Shown: piece after piece, positions 6,813 to 13,186 of the stretch
Numbering within the stretch: the stretch's first letter is position 1
Layout of the letters: every line of letters begins with the position of its first letter
NCBI GenBank assembly: GCA_021160865.1
Contig: JAGHBS010000137.1
Span: forward strand, 1 to 13,186
From: Planctomycetota bacterium
Lineage (GTDB): Bacteria > Planctomycetota > Phycisphaerae > SM23-33
Reading direction: 5' to 3'
Length of the DNA stretch: 13,186 bases
Position numbers and translations under genes: made by a program
Notes under the pieces: model-generated
Told to the model about the DNA's origin: nothing
The model's database searches: none
The model's input: the letters and a program-made list of their open reading frames with translations, nothing else

Positions 6813-7142
6813 ATGATAAATAGGTTGATAGGAATTAATGCTCAACAAAGGCTTCCCTTCTATGAGATGCTTCCATGGTTTTTGTTATCCATAGGGATTT
6901 TTGTCGGTTTCTGGGTAGTATTAGTGATTTTGAGGAAGTACGCTCTCGATAAGCGCAAGGATAAGGATATTAGTACTAAAAGTGCCGTAAGGCAGATTGA
7001 AAAGTTCCATAAGGATGGAATATTATCTGACGAACAATACAAGCGTGCCATCCGAGCCGTTCTGGGGAAAAATGAACTAATAAGCGGGGGTGAGGAAGGT
7101 AGCGTCTCTGAGAATGGAAATGATGAGGATGATAATTCGTGA
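6813..7142 (+). CDS. Small single-pass membrane protein with SHOCT-like C-terminal motif
   Basis: The 109-aa protein has a polar N-terminus, one strong membrane helix (PWFLLSIGIFVGFWVVLVIL, 21-40) and a basic stop-transfer segment (RKYALDKRKDKD, 41-52). An amphipathic region at 57-84 (AVRQIEKFHKDGILSDEQY...AVLG) matches the pattern of the short SHOCT motif: a helix, a G-I/L-L-S/T-x-E-E/Q-Y/F turn and a second helix. An acidic tail (94-109) follows. The charge pattern predicts the SHOCT-like part on the cytoplasmic side. SHOCT motifs are thought to mediate oligomer formation; no function is known here. The gene has its own promoter, Shine-Dalgarno sequence and terminator. The longer frame from 6786 is rejected for the reasons given at those sites. 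Confidence 0.8.
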   Translation: MINRLIGINAQQRLPFYEMLPWFLLSIGIFVGFWVVLVILRKYALDKRKDKDISTKSAVRQIEKFHKDGILSDEQYKRAIRAVLGKNELISGGEEGSVSENGNDEDDNS

Positions 7143-7159
7143 TTTGAAGGGTTCGCACT

Positions 7160-7186
7160 ATATTGCTCAGTAGAGGCAATATTTTT
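7160..7186 (+). terminator. Intrinsic terminator after the small membrane protein gene
   Basis: ATATTGC (7160-7166) pairs fully with GCAATAT (7176-7182) around a 9-nt loop and runs straight into a T-run at 7182-7186. It lies 17 nt after the stop codon at 7140-7142. It should insulate this gene from the phosphatase gene downstream. Confidence 0.8.
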
Positions 7187-7213
7187 CACAATAATAACAT
7201 TTCTAAAGGACGA

Positions 7214-7241
7214 TTGTCTGGTGGAAAGCATGTTTTATGGT
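7214..7241 (+). promoter_or_regulatory. Possible promoter of the SpoIIE phosphatase gene
   Basis: TTGTCT (7214-7219) and TATGGT (7236-7241) are 16 nt apart, each with four of six consensus positions. It falls between the preceding terminator and the phosphatase start, where a promoter is needed. The match is modest. Confidence 0.35.
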
Positions 7242-7251
7242 AATGTCGCTC

Positions 7252-7272
7252 ATATCCTGTCATGCAGGATGT
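7252..7272. repeat. Inverted repeat in the leader of the SpoIIE phosphatase gene
   Basis: ATATCCTG (7252-7259) pairs with CAGGATGT (7265-7272) over eight positions, one of them a T-G wobble, around the loop TCATG. It lies 31 nt upstream of the ATG and just after the possible promoter, the usual place for an operator or a 5' leader hairpin. No T-run follows. Confidence 0.45.
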
Positions 7273-7303
7273 ATTGAAACAAATACAAGGTTGGTGAAGT
7301 TAT

Positions 7304-8968
7304 ATGGTTTTGACTGAATATCTTAGTAAAGAGGCACTTGAGGAACTGGTTGACAGTTTTTCCTGCGCCGGTGCGTTTGAGTTGGAGATACTCTCGCCTA
7401 ATGGTGAGGTTCTTGCTCGTTCACCTAAGGTTCATCCCGATAAAGATAAGGATAGTTCAATAGATAAGGAGGTGGAGTTTATACGGTTTGAACTGCCGGC
7501 TGAAGCCGAGATATTCGTTGGCGGTGAGCATGTTGGAACGATTTCACTTCGGGGGCTATGGCGAACAGGTCAGGATTCGTGCAGTACTTCAGTTGGGGTA
7601 AAAGATTCGTCCAATCTTGCTCTCTCTGCTGCTGAGAGGCAGATTGCAATCTCTCCGACGGCTTGGGTTGAGTTGATGCGGGATGTTGTGGTTCGTCTTT
7701 GCGACCTTTCCAGACAGGTGCGAAGCCGCGTTGAAGAACTCTCTGCGATGTACCGTATGACAAATACATTCACGGAAAAGAAAGACCTTAAGGAAATTTA
7801 CCAACTTGTGGCTGAGACGATGGTGAAGGTAACCGGTACGGATGCCTGCTCTATTCGCGTTTTCAATGAAGAGCGGACGGAACTGGTAATAATGGCGGCT
7901 TATGGTTTGAGTGCCAAATACATCTCCAAGGGTCCGATTCTATTGAGTGAGAGTAAGATTGATCGAGAGGTAGTAGAAACTCGCAAATGTGTTTATGTTG
8001 CTGACGAACGCACGGATGAACGGGTACTTTACAAGGCTCAGGCCAGGCGAGAGGGGCTCGTTTCTGCTTTATGCGTGCCAATGATTTACCGAGGACAGAT
8101 CGAGGGAGTAATCCACGTCTATACTCGCCGACCGCATCAGTTCGATTGGTTTGAAACGTCGATGATACAGGGTGTTGCCTCTCAGGCAGCATGGGCGATT
8201 GTAAATGCCAGACTTTATCATGAAGCCGTTCAGGCTGAAAGTATCCGCCGTCAGTTGCGACTTGCCGGTGACGTTCAAAGGCGGATGATTCCCTCCCATG
8301 CACCGAAGATTCCCGGGTTTGAAATATCCACGATTTATGTACCGTGCTTTGATTTGGCAGGTGATTTTTACGATTTTATCGAACTACCTGATGGTAAGGT
8401 TGGTATTTGCGTTGCCGATGTGGTGGGCAAAGGTGTGCGGGCATCACTTTTGATGTCTTCGACGCGATCTGCCCTTCGTGCCCATGCCAACTATGTAAGG
8501 GATTTGCCCGCCTTAATCAAGGCAGTCAATTTTGACCTCTGGCGGGAAAGCGAGATTAGTGATTTCGTCACCTTGTTCTACGGGGTAATCGATCCGACTA
8601 ATAAGACGCTCACATACACTAATGCTGGCCATGAACCAGCCTTATATATTCATCAGGGAAAGATTCGCCAACTCGATGTCGGCGGCGGAGTTATCGGTAT
8701 TAGTGAAGATGTAGAATTTTCGCAGGAGACCATTACCCTATCCAGCAATGATGTTCTGATAATTTTTACCGATGGCTTACCCGAAGCGATTAATTTTGAA
8801 GATGAAGCCTTTGGACGTGAGCGAGTTTACGCTGCTGCCCTGGAGGCGTGGGGTAGGGGCGACTCTGCCGATGGTATTGGAAAGCACCTTCTATGGGAGA
8901 TGCGAAGGTTTGCAGGGCTGCAAAGCCGTGGCGATGACTTGACTTTAATCACCATTAAACTTCAATAA
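7304..8968 (+). CDS. GAF domain-containing PP2C-type (SpoIIE) serine/threonine phosphatase
   Basis: The 554-aa protein is a signalling phosphatase of the RsbU/SpoIIE type, whose relatives dephosphorylate anti-sigma antagonists in partner-switching pathways. Residues 10-85 form a small unassigned N-terminal domain (LVDSFSCAGAFELEILSPNGEVLARS at 15-40, somewhat like the start of PocR or PAS-like sensors). A helical linker (about 108-160) leads to a GAF sensor (about 163-303) and a short coiled-coil-like connector (305-330). The SpoIIE catalytic domain (about 338-552) keeps the metal-binding GDFYDF (353-358), ADVVGKGVRASLLM (371-384), FTDGLPEA (488-495) and GDDLTLI (543-549). There is no signal peptide or membrane segment. 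GGTGA at 7293-7297, 6 nt before the ATG, is a fair ribosome site. No anti-sigma factor or STAS antagonist is encoded nearby. The DUF89 gene follows after 57 nt. Confidence 0.92.
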   Translation: MVLTEYLSKEALEELVDSFSCAGAFELEILSPNGEVLARSPKVHPDKDKDSSIDKEVEFIRFELPAEAEIFVGGEHVGTISLRGLWRTGQDSCSTSVGVKDSSNLALSAAERQIAISPTAWVELMRDVVVRLCDLSRQVRSRVEELSAMYRMTNTFTEKKDLKEIYQLVAETMVKVTGTDACSIRVFNEERTELVIMAAYGLSAKYISKGPILLSESKIDREVVETRKCVYVADERTDERVLYKAQARREGLVSALCVPMIYRGQIEGVIHVYTRRPHQFDWFETSMIQGVASQAAWAIVNARLYHEAVQAESIRRQLRLAGDVQRRMIPSHAPKIPGFEISTIYVPCFDLAGDFYDFIELPDGKVGICVADVVGKGVRASLLMSSTRSALRAHANYVRDLPALIKAVNFDLWRESEISDFVTLFYGVIDPTNKTLTYTNAGHEPALYIHQGKIRQLDVGGGVIGISEDVEFSQETITLSSNDVLIIFTDGLPEAINFEDEAFGRERVYAAALEAWGRGDSADGIGKHLLWEMRRFAGLQSRGDDLTLITIKLQ

Positions 8969-9025
8969 TATCCAACGAGTATCAGGCTGAATGACTTGAG
9001 ATTGAGATAATGAAAGAGAGATGAG

Positions 9026-10129
9026 ATGGCAAAGTTTTCTCTCCTGGCAGATCAGGAAAACTACAAAACCACAGACCCGGACCTCCAGAATGATTTAGAA
9101 GCAAGACAGTATTGGTTTGACCTTTTTGAAAAGCATTTTGAGAAGGTTCTTGATGCCGCTGCTGTTGCGTATGGTCAAAGGGCGGGGAAGCGCATAGAGT
9201 CAGCTCGTGAGCAATTCCAAAATCTTTTGAGTTTGCTTCGTGAAAATCCTACCGATGTCAAGAACATTTTACCCGACCCTCCTGCCCAAGCCGTTGCTGA
9301 AAAACCCTTGGGGGTGATGGAATTATGTCGTCTTCGAGAGAAGGTGCTACGGGAGAATGGTTTAGACGATCCCTTCAGGCATGTCAAGCAGCGTGAAAAT
9401 ACCGCAGCGCTTCAGGCATATCCTGATGTGATTTCGCGCGTCGGATCACTTGGAACAGCCGATCGGTGGGAATACCTTATCCGTTGCATCTTTGCAGGGA
9501 ACATATTTGACCTTGGCAGCGTGGCAACGCTGGATTTCGCCACCGATATGGTGGACTTTCCCAAGGCACTTAATCAGATAAAGCCCCGCCCGTGGTTGAT
9601 AGATGATTTTGATAAGTTGAGAGAGATTTTGCCACAAGATGCTGTTAGCCCTGCACCGTGGGCGAAGACAGTGGTATTCGTGGACAATGCCGGTGCCGAT
9701 TTCATCCTTGGCGTGATTCCATTTGTGCGGGAATTGGCGGCTCACGGTACGCAGATTGTCTTGGCAGCCAATGAGTTGCCAAGTTTGAACGATATAACGG
9801 CTGACGAAGCTATCGACCTGCTTGAGCAGATTGCGCAGATGGACGAAAAACTCGCCTCTTACATATCGGCAGGTCTTTTTGAAGTAGTATCCACAGGAAA
9901 CGATGTCCCGCTGATAAACCTCGGGGAGGTTTCTGACGAACTCAATGCAGCCGCTGCCGATGCAGATCTGGTCATTCTCGAGGGAATGGGAAGAAGCGTC
10001 GAAAGTAATCTCGATGTGACCTTCACCGTCGATTCGATTTACCTTTGCTTGCTAAAAGACCCCTTCATTGCAAAGCGACTTGGTGGAGAATTATTTGATT
10101 GTGTCTGTATGTACAAATCCAAGAAGTAA
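9026..10129 (+). CDS. DUF89 damage-control phosphatase, PANK4 C-terminal-like (probable 4'-phosphopantetheine phosphatase)
   Basis: DUF89 proteins are metal-dependent phosphatases that remove damaged or unwanted phosphometabolites. This 367-aa protein resembles the subfamily found as the C-terminal half of eukaryotic PANK4, which hydrolyses 4'-phosphopantetheine and its oxidised forms. Matching segments in order are MELCRLREKVL (98-108), DPFRHVKQREN (115-125), FAGNIFDLGS (156-165), RPWLIDDFDKL (188-198), the metal-site VDNAGAD (219-225), ILGVIPFVREL (227-237), LAANELPSLND (246-256), INLGEVSDEL (297-306), VILEGMGR (316-323) and RLGGELFDCV (351-360). It is nearly full length for this domain, with no kinase domain attached. 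It lies 57 nt after the SpoIIE phosphatase gene with no visible terminator between, so co-transcription is likely. The family is clear; the substrate is inferred from the PANK4 likeness. Confidence 0.87.
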   Translation: MAKFSLLADQENYKTTDPDLQNDLEARQYWFDLFEKHFEKVLDAAAVAYGQRAGKRIESAREQFQNLLSLLRENPTDVKNILPDPPAQAVAEKPLGVMELCRLREKVLRENGLDDPFRHVKQRENTAALQAYPDVISRVGSLGTADRWEYLIRCIFAGNIFDLGSVATLDFATDMVDFPKALNQIKPRPWLIDDFDKLREILPQDAVSPAPWAKTVVFVDNAGADFILGVIPFVRELAAHGTQIVLAANELPSLNDITADEAIDLLEQIAQMDEKLASYISAGLFEVVSTGNDVPLINLGEVSDELNAAAADADLVILEGMGRSVESNLDVTFTVDSIYLCLLKDPFIAKRLGGELFDCVCMYKSKK

Positions 10130-10259
10130 ACCGAAGCCAAAAATCCGTAAAATTGTTCGGATAGATTCAACCTCGTTTTCTTATGTAAAAGTACTTCGTG
10201 AATAACATTCATTTGCTTTGAAGGAAACTCTGTTGGTTAATCGGTGTTGTGTAGATAAG

Positions 10260-10290
10260 GTGCTTGTCAGGTTTGCCTGGCTGGTGGCAC
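10260..10290 (+). other. Possible leader hairpin upstream of the ceramidase-family gene
   Basis: GTCAGG (10266-10271) and CCTGGC (10276-10281) form six pairs, one of them G-U, around a TTTG loop. They are enclosed by GTGC (10260-10263) and GCAC (10287-10290) with a small internal loop. It lies about 70 nt before the ATG in the 228-nt gap 10130-10357, in which I see no gene, no clear promoter and no terminator with a T-run. Confidence 0.3.
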
Positions 10291-10344
10291 GGATAGATAT
10301 ATGACCGTGGTGTTAGGTGGTAATTTCGAGTATTGTTTTGATGA

Positions 10345-10350
10345 AAGGAG
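10345..10350 (+). promoter_or_regulatory. Shine-Dalgarno deciding the start of the ceramidase-family gene
   Basis: AAGGAG lies 1 nt before the ATG at 10352 but 7 nt before the ATG at 10358, so the latter is the start. It begins a clean signal peptide. The far upstream ATG at 10301 is rejected. Confidence 0.7.
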
Positions 10351-10357
10351 AATGACA

Positions 10358-12355
10358 ATGAGTTCTTTAAGTAGATTTTCGTTGTTTATCGGATTAGCGG
10401 TTGCAGTTTCCCTCGGTTCAGTTGCTATCGGGGCGGATAAGCCTGTAAAGGTTGCCATTTATAATGCTGATATGGACGGTGGGGAAAGTTTCGGCGAACA
10501 AGCCATAATGCAGTGCCTTTCGAAATCGGCGAAGTTTGCTCCGAGGTTTATAACGGAATTGTCCGGTGAAAAGTTGAGTAAGTATAAGGTTCTGGTATTG
10601 CCTCTCGTGAAGAAGTTTGGTCGGAAGGCAAAGTCAGCCGATTGGCGATGGGAAATACTTCGATACGTTCACGCAGGTGGCAGGATTTTGCTTACATCGG
10701 AAAACACAGGCATAAGAGGCGAAGTGCTTGATACACTGTTTCCTACGATTATGGAGGGGCAAAAAACCGTATGGAGTCAAACCATCAAGCCAATACCTGT
10801 TTACTCGATTAATAAGGGTATCGAGCCATTTGTTCCAACTTACAGCCGGATTACCGAATTACGCCGCGGCAGTAAGGGCACGGTCTTTTTGAGAGATTCA
10901 AGATGGTGCAACGTCGGCATCGTGGGCAACTTCGGTGAAGGTAAAGTAGCAGCAGTAGGATTTCCCTTCGGTGTTCGGTTGGTAAGAGTCCGTTTACCTC
11001 ATCTGCAGGGGTGGAAGTTCGCTCTCGTTGAAAGAGAAGCAGGTTTGAAAGATCAGGAAGCGAGGCTGCTTTTGAATATAGTCGAATGGCTGGCTGGTGA
11101 AGAAAGGTACAAGGTGCCAATCGTCTGGATAGAAGCCCGCCGATTACCACCGCTACCGAAAAGACCATCAAAAGTTCTCGATGCGAATGATAGAAGTAAG
11201 GAAAATCATCTCTTCGCCGGAGCAGCAGCAGTAGATATTACTCCACCTGATCCAGTCGGTAAAAAGAGGATTCTTCGTGGACTGGGCAGGGGAGTATTGA
11301 AATGCAAGGGCGTCCACGATCGGATAATGCTTCGTGCGCTGGTGCTATATAACGGGAAGTGCAAGTTGGCTATCGTGTCGATGGACAGGATTGAAACGAT
11401 TAGCCGTCGGGAGGCTGAGAAGGTACGAAAGGCGCTCAAGGCAAAAATAGGCTTGCGCGGTGAAAATCTTCTTATTAATTGCACCCATACTCATTCAGCA
11501 ACGTGGTCAGGTGGGATAAACCTCGTCGAAAAGACCATCGAGGCAGTATGCAAGGCAAACGACCGGCTGAGACCTGCCAGAATAGGCGTCGGTTCAAAAA
11601 TGATCTACGGCATCTGCGCTAATATCCGCAAGAGATGGCACGATGATTACATCGGACTTTGGCAAAATCAACAACCGAACCCCGATGGCGTAATGGATAA
11701 TGAATGTGGCGTTGTACGAGTAGAGGATGAAAACAGAAAACTCATTGCAATCGTCGTCAATTACACTGGCACTCCATCAGCGGCAGGACGCACACCGTTT
11801 ATCAGCGGAGATTATGCCGGTATCGCAATGCATATTCTTGAAAAGAGATTCGGCTGTGTGGCACTTTTCACTCAGGGTTTTCAGGGCAATGTCTTTACCA
11901 GCGCTTTCAGGATTAACCGGGATATGAAAGATGCCGAACGATTGGGTAAGAAGTTGGCAGATGAAGTTGCCTCGATGGTGCCACACATTGACGTCAAGGG
12001 ACACGTGAAATTATCAGCAGCAAGGAAATTCACGCCTCTTCCAGTAAGAAAGGGACGATACGAGGCAGAAACGCAAGCACTGATAATTGGTGATTGCATA
12101 TTTGTGCTGGGCGAGCCTGAAGTGTACGTCGAGATAGGATTGAGGATAAAGGAGCAATTGTCGAAGAAGTATTCTCACGTGTTCTGTTGCGGTGTGGGGA
12201 CCGGGGCAGGAAAGTACCTATCATGGCGAAGGGGCTTCGGCGTGGAGCATCGCAACCCCGATACGTGGCAATCACCTTATACCGAAGATGCCGAGGGCAG
12301 TTTGGTCGAAAGCATCATCGAATTAGTCAGAAAGGCTGAGGCGGAAAAGAAGTAA
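10358..12355 (+). CDS. Secreted protein: glutamine-amidotransferase-like domain fused to a neutral/alkaline non-lysosomal ceramidase family domain
   Basis: The 665-aa protein starts with a signal peptide (about 1-26, hydrophobic core 7-24, likely cut after AIGA). Residues about 29-250 look like a class I glutamine-amidotransferase-like fold, such as the non-enzymatic ones of Planctomycetota secreted proteins: a VAIYNADMDGG strand, KVLVLPLV at 77-84, HAGGRILLTSENTG at 105-118. Residues about 285-660 match the neutral ceramidase N-terminal domain: AAAVDITPP (289-297), NCTHTHSA (374-381), NYTGTPSAAG (468-477), SGDYAG (483-488), FTQGFQGNV (504-512), LGEPEVYVEIG (584-594) and a tyrosine in AGKYLSW (617-623). 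In known ceramidases the N-x-x-x-HP motif gives a zinc ligand; here that histidine is threonine (T472), and the usual GD before N-P is GN (G510-N511). Ceramidase activity is therefore doubtful, and many homologues in this phylum have unknown substrates. Confidence 0.82.
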   Translation: MSSLSRFSLFIGLAVAVSLGSVAIGADKPVKVAIYNADMDGGESFGEQAIMQCLSKSAKFAPRFITELSGEKLSKYKVLVLPLVKKFGRKAKSADWRWEILRYVHAGGRILLTSENTGIRGEVLDTLFPTIMEGQKTVWSQTIKPIPVYSINKGIEPFVPTYSRITELRRGSKGTVFLRDSRWCNVGIVGNFGEGKVAAVGFPFGVRLVRVRLPHLQGWKFALVEREAGLKDQEARLLLNIVEWLAGEERYKVPIVWIEARRLPPLPKRPSKVLDANDRSKENHLFAGAAAVDITPPDPVGKKRILRGLGRGVLKCKGVHDRIMLRALVLYNGKCKLAIVSMDRIETISRREAEKVRKALKAKIGLRGENLLINCTHTHSATWSGGINLVEKTIEAVCKANDRLRPARIGVGSKMIYGICANIRKRWHDDYIGLWQNQQPNPDGVMDNECGVVRVEDENRKLIAIVVNYTGTPSAAGRTPFISGDYAGIAMHILEKRFGCVALFTQGFQGNVFTSAFRINRDMKDAERLGKKLADEVASMVPHIDVKGHVKLSAARKFTPLPVRKGRYEAETQALIIGDCIFVLGEPEVYVEIGLRIKEQLSKKYSHVFCCGVGTGAGKYLSWRRGFGVEHRNPDTWQSPYTEDAEGSLVESIIELVRKAEAEKK

Positions 12356-12393
12356 ATAACGCCTCTTTGTGAACTTGTTGCCTTATGGATTGA

Positions 12394-12424
12394 TTAAAAA
12401 TTCCACCCGGTCAGTTCGGGTGGG
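12394..12424 (-). terminator. Terminator-like hairpin inside the 3' end of the NTF2-like gene
   Basis: On the minus strand, CCACCCG (12417-12423) pairs with CGGGTGG (12403-12409) across a 7-nt loop. Two bases later a T-run follows (12396-12400) that reads into the TAA stop at 12394-12396. The stem is a perfect 7 bp and GC-rich. On the plus strand no T-run follows, so it should work for the minus-strand gene only. It encodes the last residues PPELTGW. Confidence 0.65.
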
Positions 12425-12957
12425 TAAAGAAGTTCGACGCGGATAATCCGCCAGCCGATTTGCCGGCGAATCCATTCAAATCGCCAGCGGGTATTGACAT
12501 ATTCTCCGCTGGTAAGCACGACGCGGACGTTTATCCTTGTTGTTGCGCTATCATTGTGGATTTCGGTTCGTTTGAAAGTTGATATTAGCCTGGCGATTTG
12601 TCGGCGTTTCAATGCTCGCCGTCCAATCCTGATGATGGCATCTTTGCTGAGTTTCCTGCCCGGCCTGACGGGCACCGTGCAGGCATCATCGAGATACCTT
12701 ATCGCAGCGGACAAATCCGATTGTTCAATCCCTGTACCAATCTCTTGCAAGATTGCTTCGATTTGCTCCCTATCGGTCTTTACAAAATGGGCTGTAAGTG
12801 CAACGATTGTGATGAGGATTGGTCCGACAAGCAGCATCAGTAAGCGGCGGGGCGTTTCTCGAATTGCCCAGGCGATTAGAATAATGAGTTCCACCGCTCC
12901 GATGATTAGATACAGCGGTGCAGGTCGTTCGAAGAGTACTTCCTTAACTGATTCCAC
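12394..12957 (-). CDS. Two-TM membrane protein with NTF2/SnoaL-like extra-membrane domain
   Basis: I do not recognise a characterised family. The 187-aa protein has two membrane helices (about 14-33 and 38-58) joined by a short loop, RETPRR. A soluble domain (63-185) begins with a long helix, REQIEAILQEIGTGIEQSD. It then alternates helix and strand (LSAAIRYLDDACTV, ARLISTFKRTEIH, ATTRINVRVVLTS, TRWRFEWIRRQIGWRIIRVELL), the order of an NTF2/SnoaL-like cone fold, which binds small molecules or serves as a scaffold. The charge pattern puts RETPRR inside, leaving the soluble domain outside the cytoplasmic membrane. The start is GTG at 12957; no in-frame ATG precedes it and the ribosome site is weak. 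It converges with the ceramidase-family gene and is divergent from the MerR-type gene, with an intergenic region of 113 nt. Confidence 0.7.
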   Translation of the reverse strand: MESVKEVLFERPAPLYLIIGAVELIILIAWAIRETPRRLLMLLVGPILITIVALTAHFVKTDREQIEAILQEIGTGIEQSDLSAAIRYLDDACTVPVRPGRKLSKDAIIRIGRRALKRRQIARLISTFKRTEIHNDSATTRINVRVVLTSGEYVNTRWRFEWIRRQIGWRIIRVELLYPPELTGWNF

Positions 12958-13070
12958 GCAAAGAGTGTATCCCGTGTGCGAAACTTTTTCTACATATTTA
13001 TGATAATGAAGTTGCTAAAGTTTTACCCTCTTTTACTACGATAACATCGGAGAGAAACAAGTGCATACCG

Positions 13071-13186
13071 ATGAAGAAGCCTCATTCGGAAAAGTTGATG
13101 AAGATAGGTCAGGCTGCCGAAGCCGCTGGCGTATCGAAGCAGACAATCGAATACTATATCATGCTCGGATTAATCGAACCCATTAC
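13071..13186 (+). CDS. MerR-family transcriptional regulator (partial, N-terminus only)
   Basis: The 38 complete codons encode a winged-helix DNA-binding region of the MerR type: MKIGQAAEAAGVSKQTIEYYIMLGLIEP (10-37). It aligns to the usual helix-turn-helix plus start of the wing. Relative to common MerR proteins (R-T-I/L-R-Y-Y-E), it has K-Q-T-I-E-Y-Y-I, losing the usual second arginine and the glutamate. The effector domain lies beyond the right edge, so the signal is unknown. Two ATGs are possible, 13071 and 13098; neither has a strong Shine-Dalgarno sequence, and the first is kept as the longer option. It is divergent from the NTF2-like gene and might control it, as MerR proteins often act on neighbours. 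Confidence 0.75.
   Translation, partial: MKKPHSEKLMKIGQAAEAAGVSKQTIEYYIMLGLIEPI

Noticed and set aside
7863..8303. A 146-codon minus-strand frame inside the SpoIIE phosphatase gene
   Set aside because: It overlaps the GAF and catalytic region of a clear gene and its translation resembles nothing known.
10143..10163. ATCCG/CGGAT stem after the DUF89 gene as a terminator
   Set aside because: The stem is only 5 bp with a 10-nt loop and no T-run follows directly.
10301..10357. Longer start of the ceramidase-family gene at 10301
   Set aside because: It would place 19 mostly polar residues before the signal peptide, and AAGGAG at 10345-10350 points to the ATG at 10358.
12494..13003. A 169-codon plus-strand frame opposite the NTF2-like gene
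   Set aside because: The minus frame has two clean membrane helices, a regular soluble domain and a terminator; the plus frame is serine- and arginine-rich shadow sequence.
1..13186. Mobile element, CRISPR array, toxin-antitoxin or defence island
   Set aside because: No transposase, integrase, spaced direct repeats, small overlapping gene pair or defence-family domain is visible on either strand.

Overview
The window is a gene-dense piece of bacterial chromosome with moderate GC content. It has no rRNA, tRNA, insertion sequence, phage gene or CRISPR array that I can see. The gene set is a lysine 6-aminotransferase, a Rho factor with a long charged N-terminal extension, a DRG-type TGS GTPase, a PANK4-like DUF89 phosphatase, a GAF-SpoIIE phosphatase and a secreted neutral-ceramidase-family protein. 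This mix fits an environmental Planctomycetota bacterium, perhaps of the Phycisphaerae. That placement is inferred from gene content; no phylogenetic marker was tested.

Left block (1-4906, all minus strand). In transcription order the genes are a metal-dependent amidohydrolase, coaE (dephospho-CoA kinase, overlapping the amidohydrolase end by 29 bp), rho, a lysine 6-aminotransferase (lat), and the first 49 codons of a HAD-family phosphatase that runs off the left edge. The 170-bp gap before rho carries a striking nested inverted repeat and suggests separate control of rho.

Middle block (5086-7186). A plus-strand DRG-like GTPase with a C-terminal TGS domain converges on a minus-strand MntP-type manganese exporter with a TTG start. 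Divergent from the exporter is a small one-TM protein with a SHOCT-like tail. It has a recognisable -35/-10 promoter, a good Shine-Dalgarno sequence and a clear intrinsic terminator, so it looks like a self-contained unit.

Right block (7304-13186). A GAF + SpoIIE PP2C-type phosphatase is followed by a PANK4-like DUF89 phosphatase (57-bp gap, probable co-transcription). Next comes a secreted two-domain protein: a glutamine-amidotransferase-like fold joined to a neutral ceramidase family domain with altered active-site motifs. A minus-strand membrane protein with an NTF2-like domain follows, whose last codons form a terminator-like hairpin. The window ends in the start of a MerR-family regulator.

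Most genes are recognisable housekeeping or accessory genes, and I found no convincing new multi-gene system. The points most worth a second look are the degenerate ceramidase active site, the rho-leader palindrome, the PANK4-like CoA-repair phosphatase in a window that also holds coaE, and the DRG-like GTPase with a non-canonical G3 motif. Several starts were moved inward from the longest possible frame on the basis of Shine-Dalgarno spacing. No stretch over 300 bases lacks a gene.
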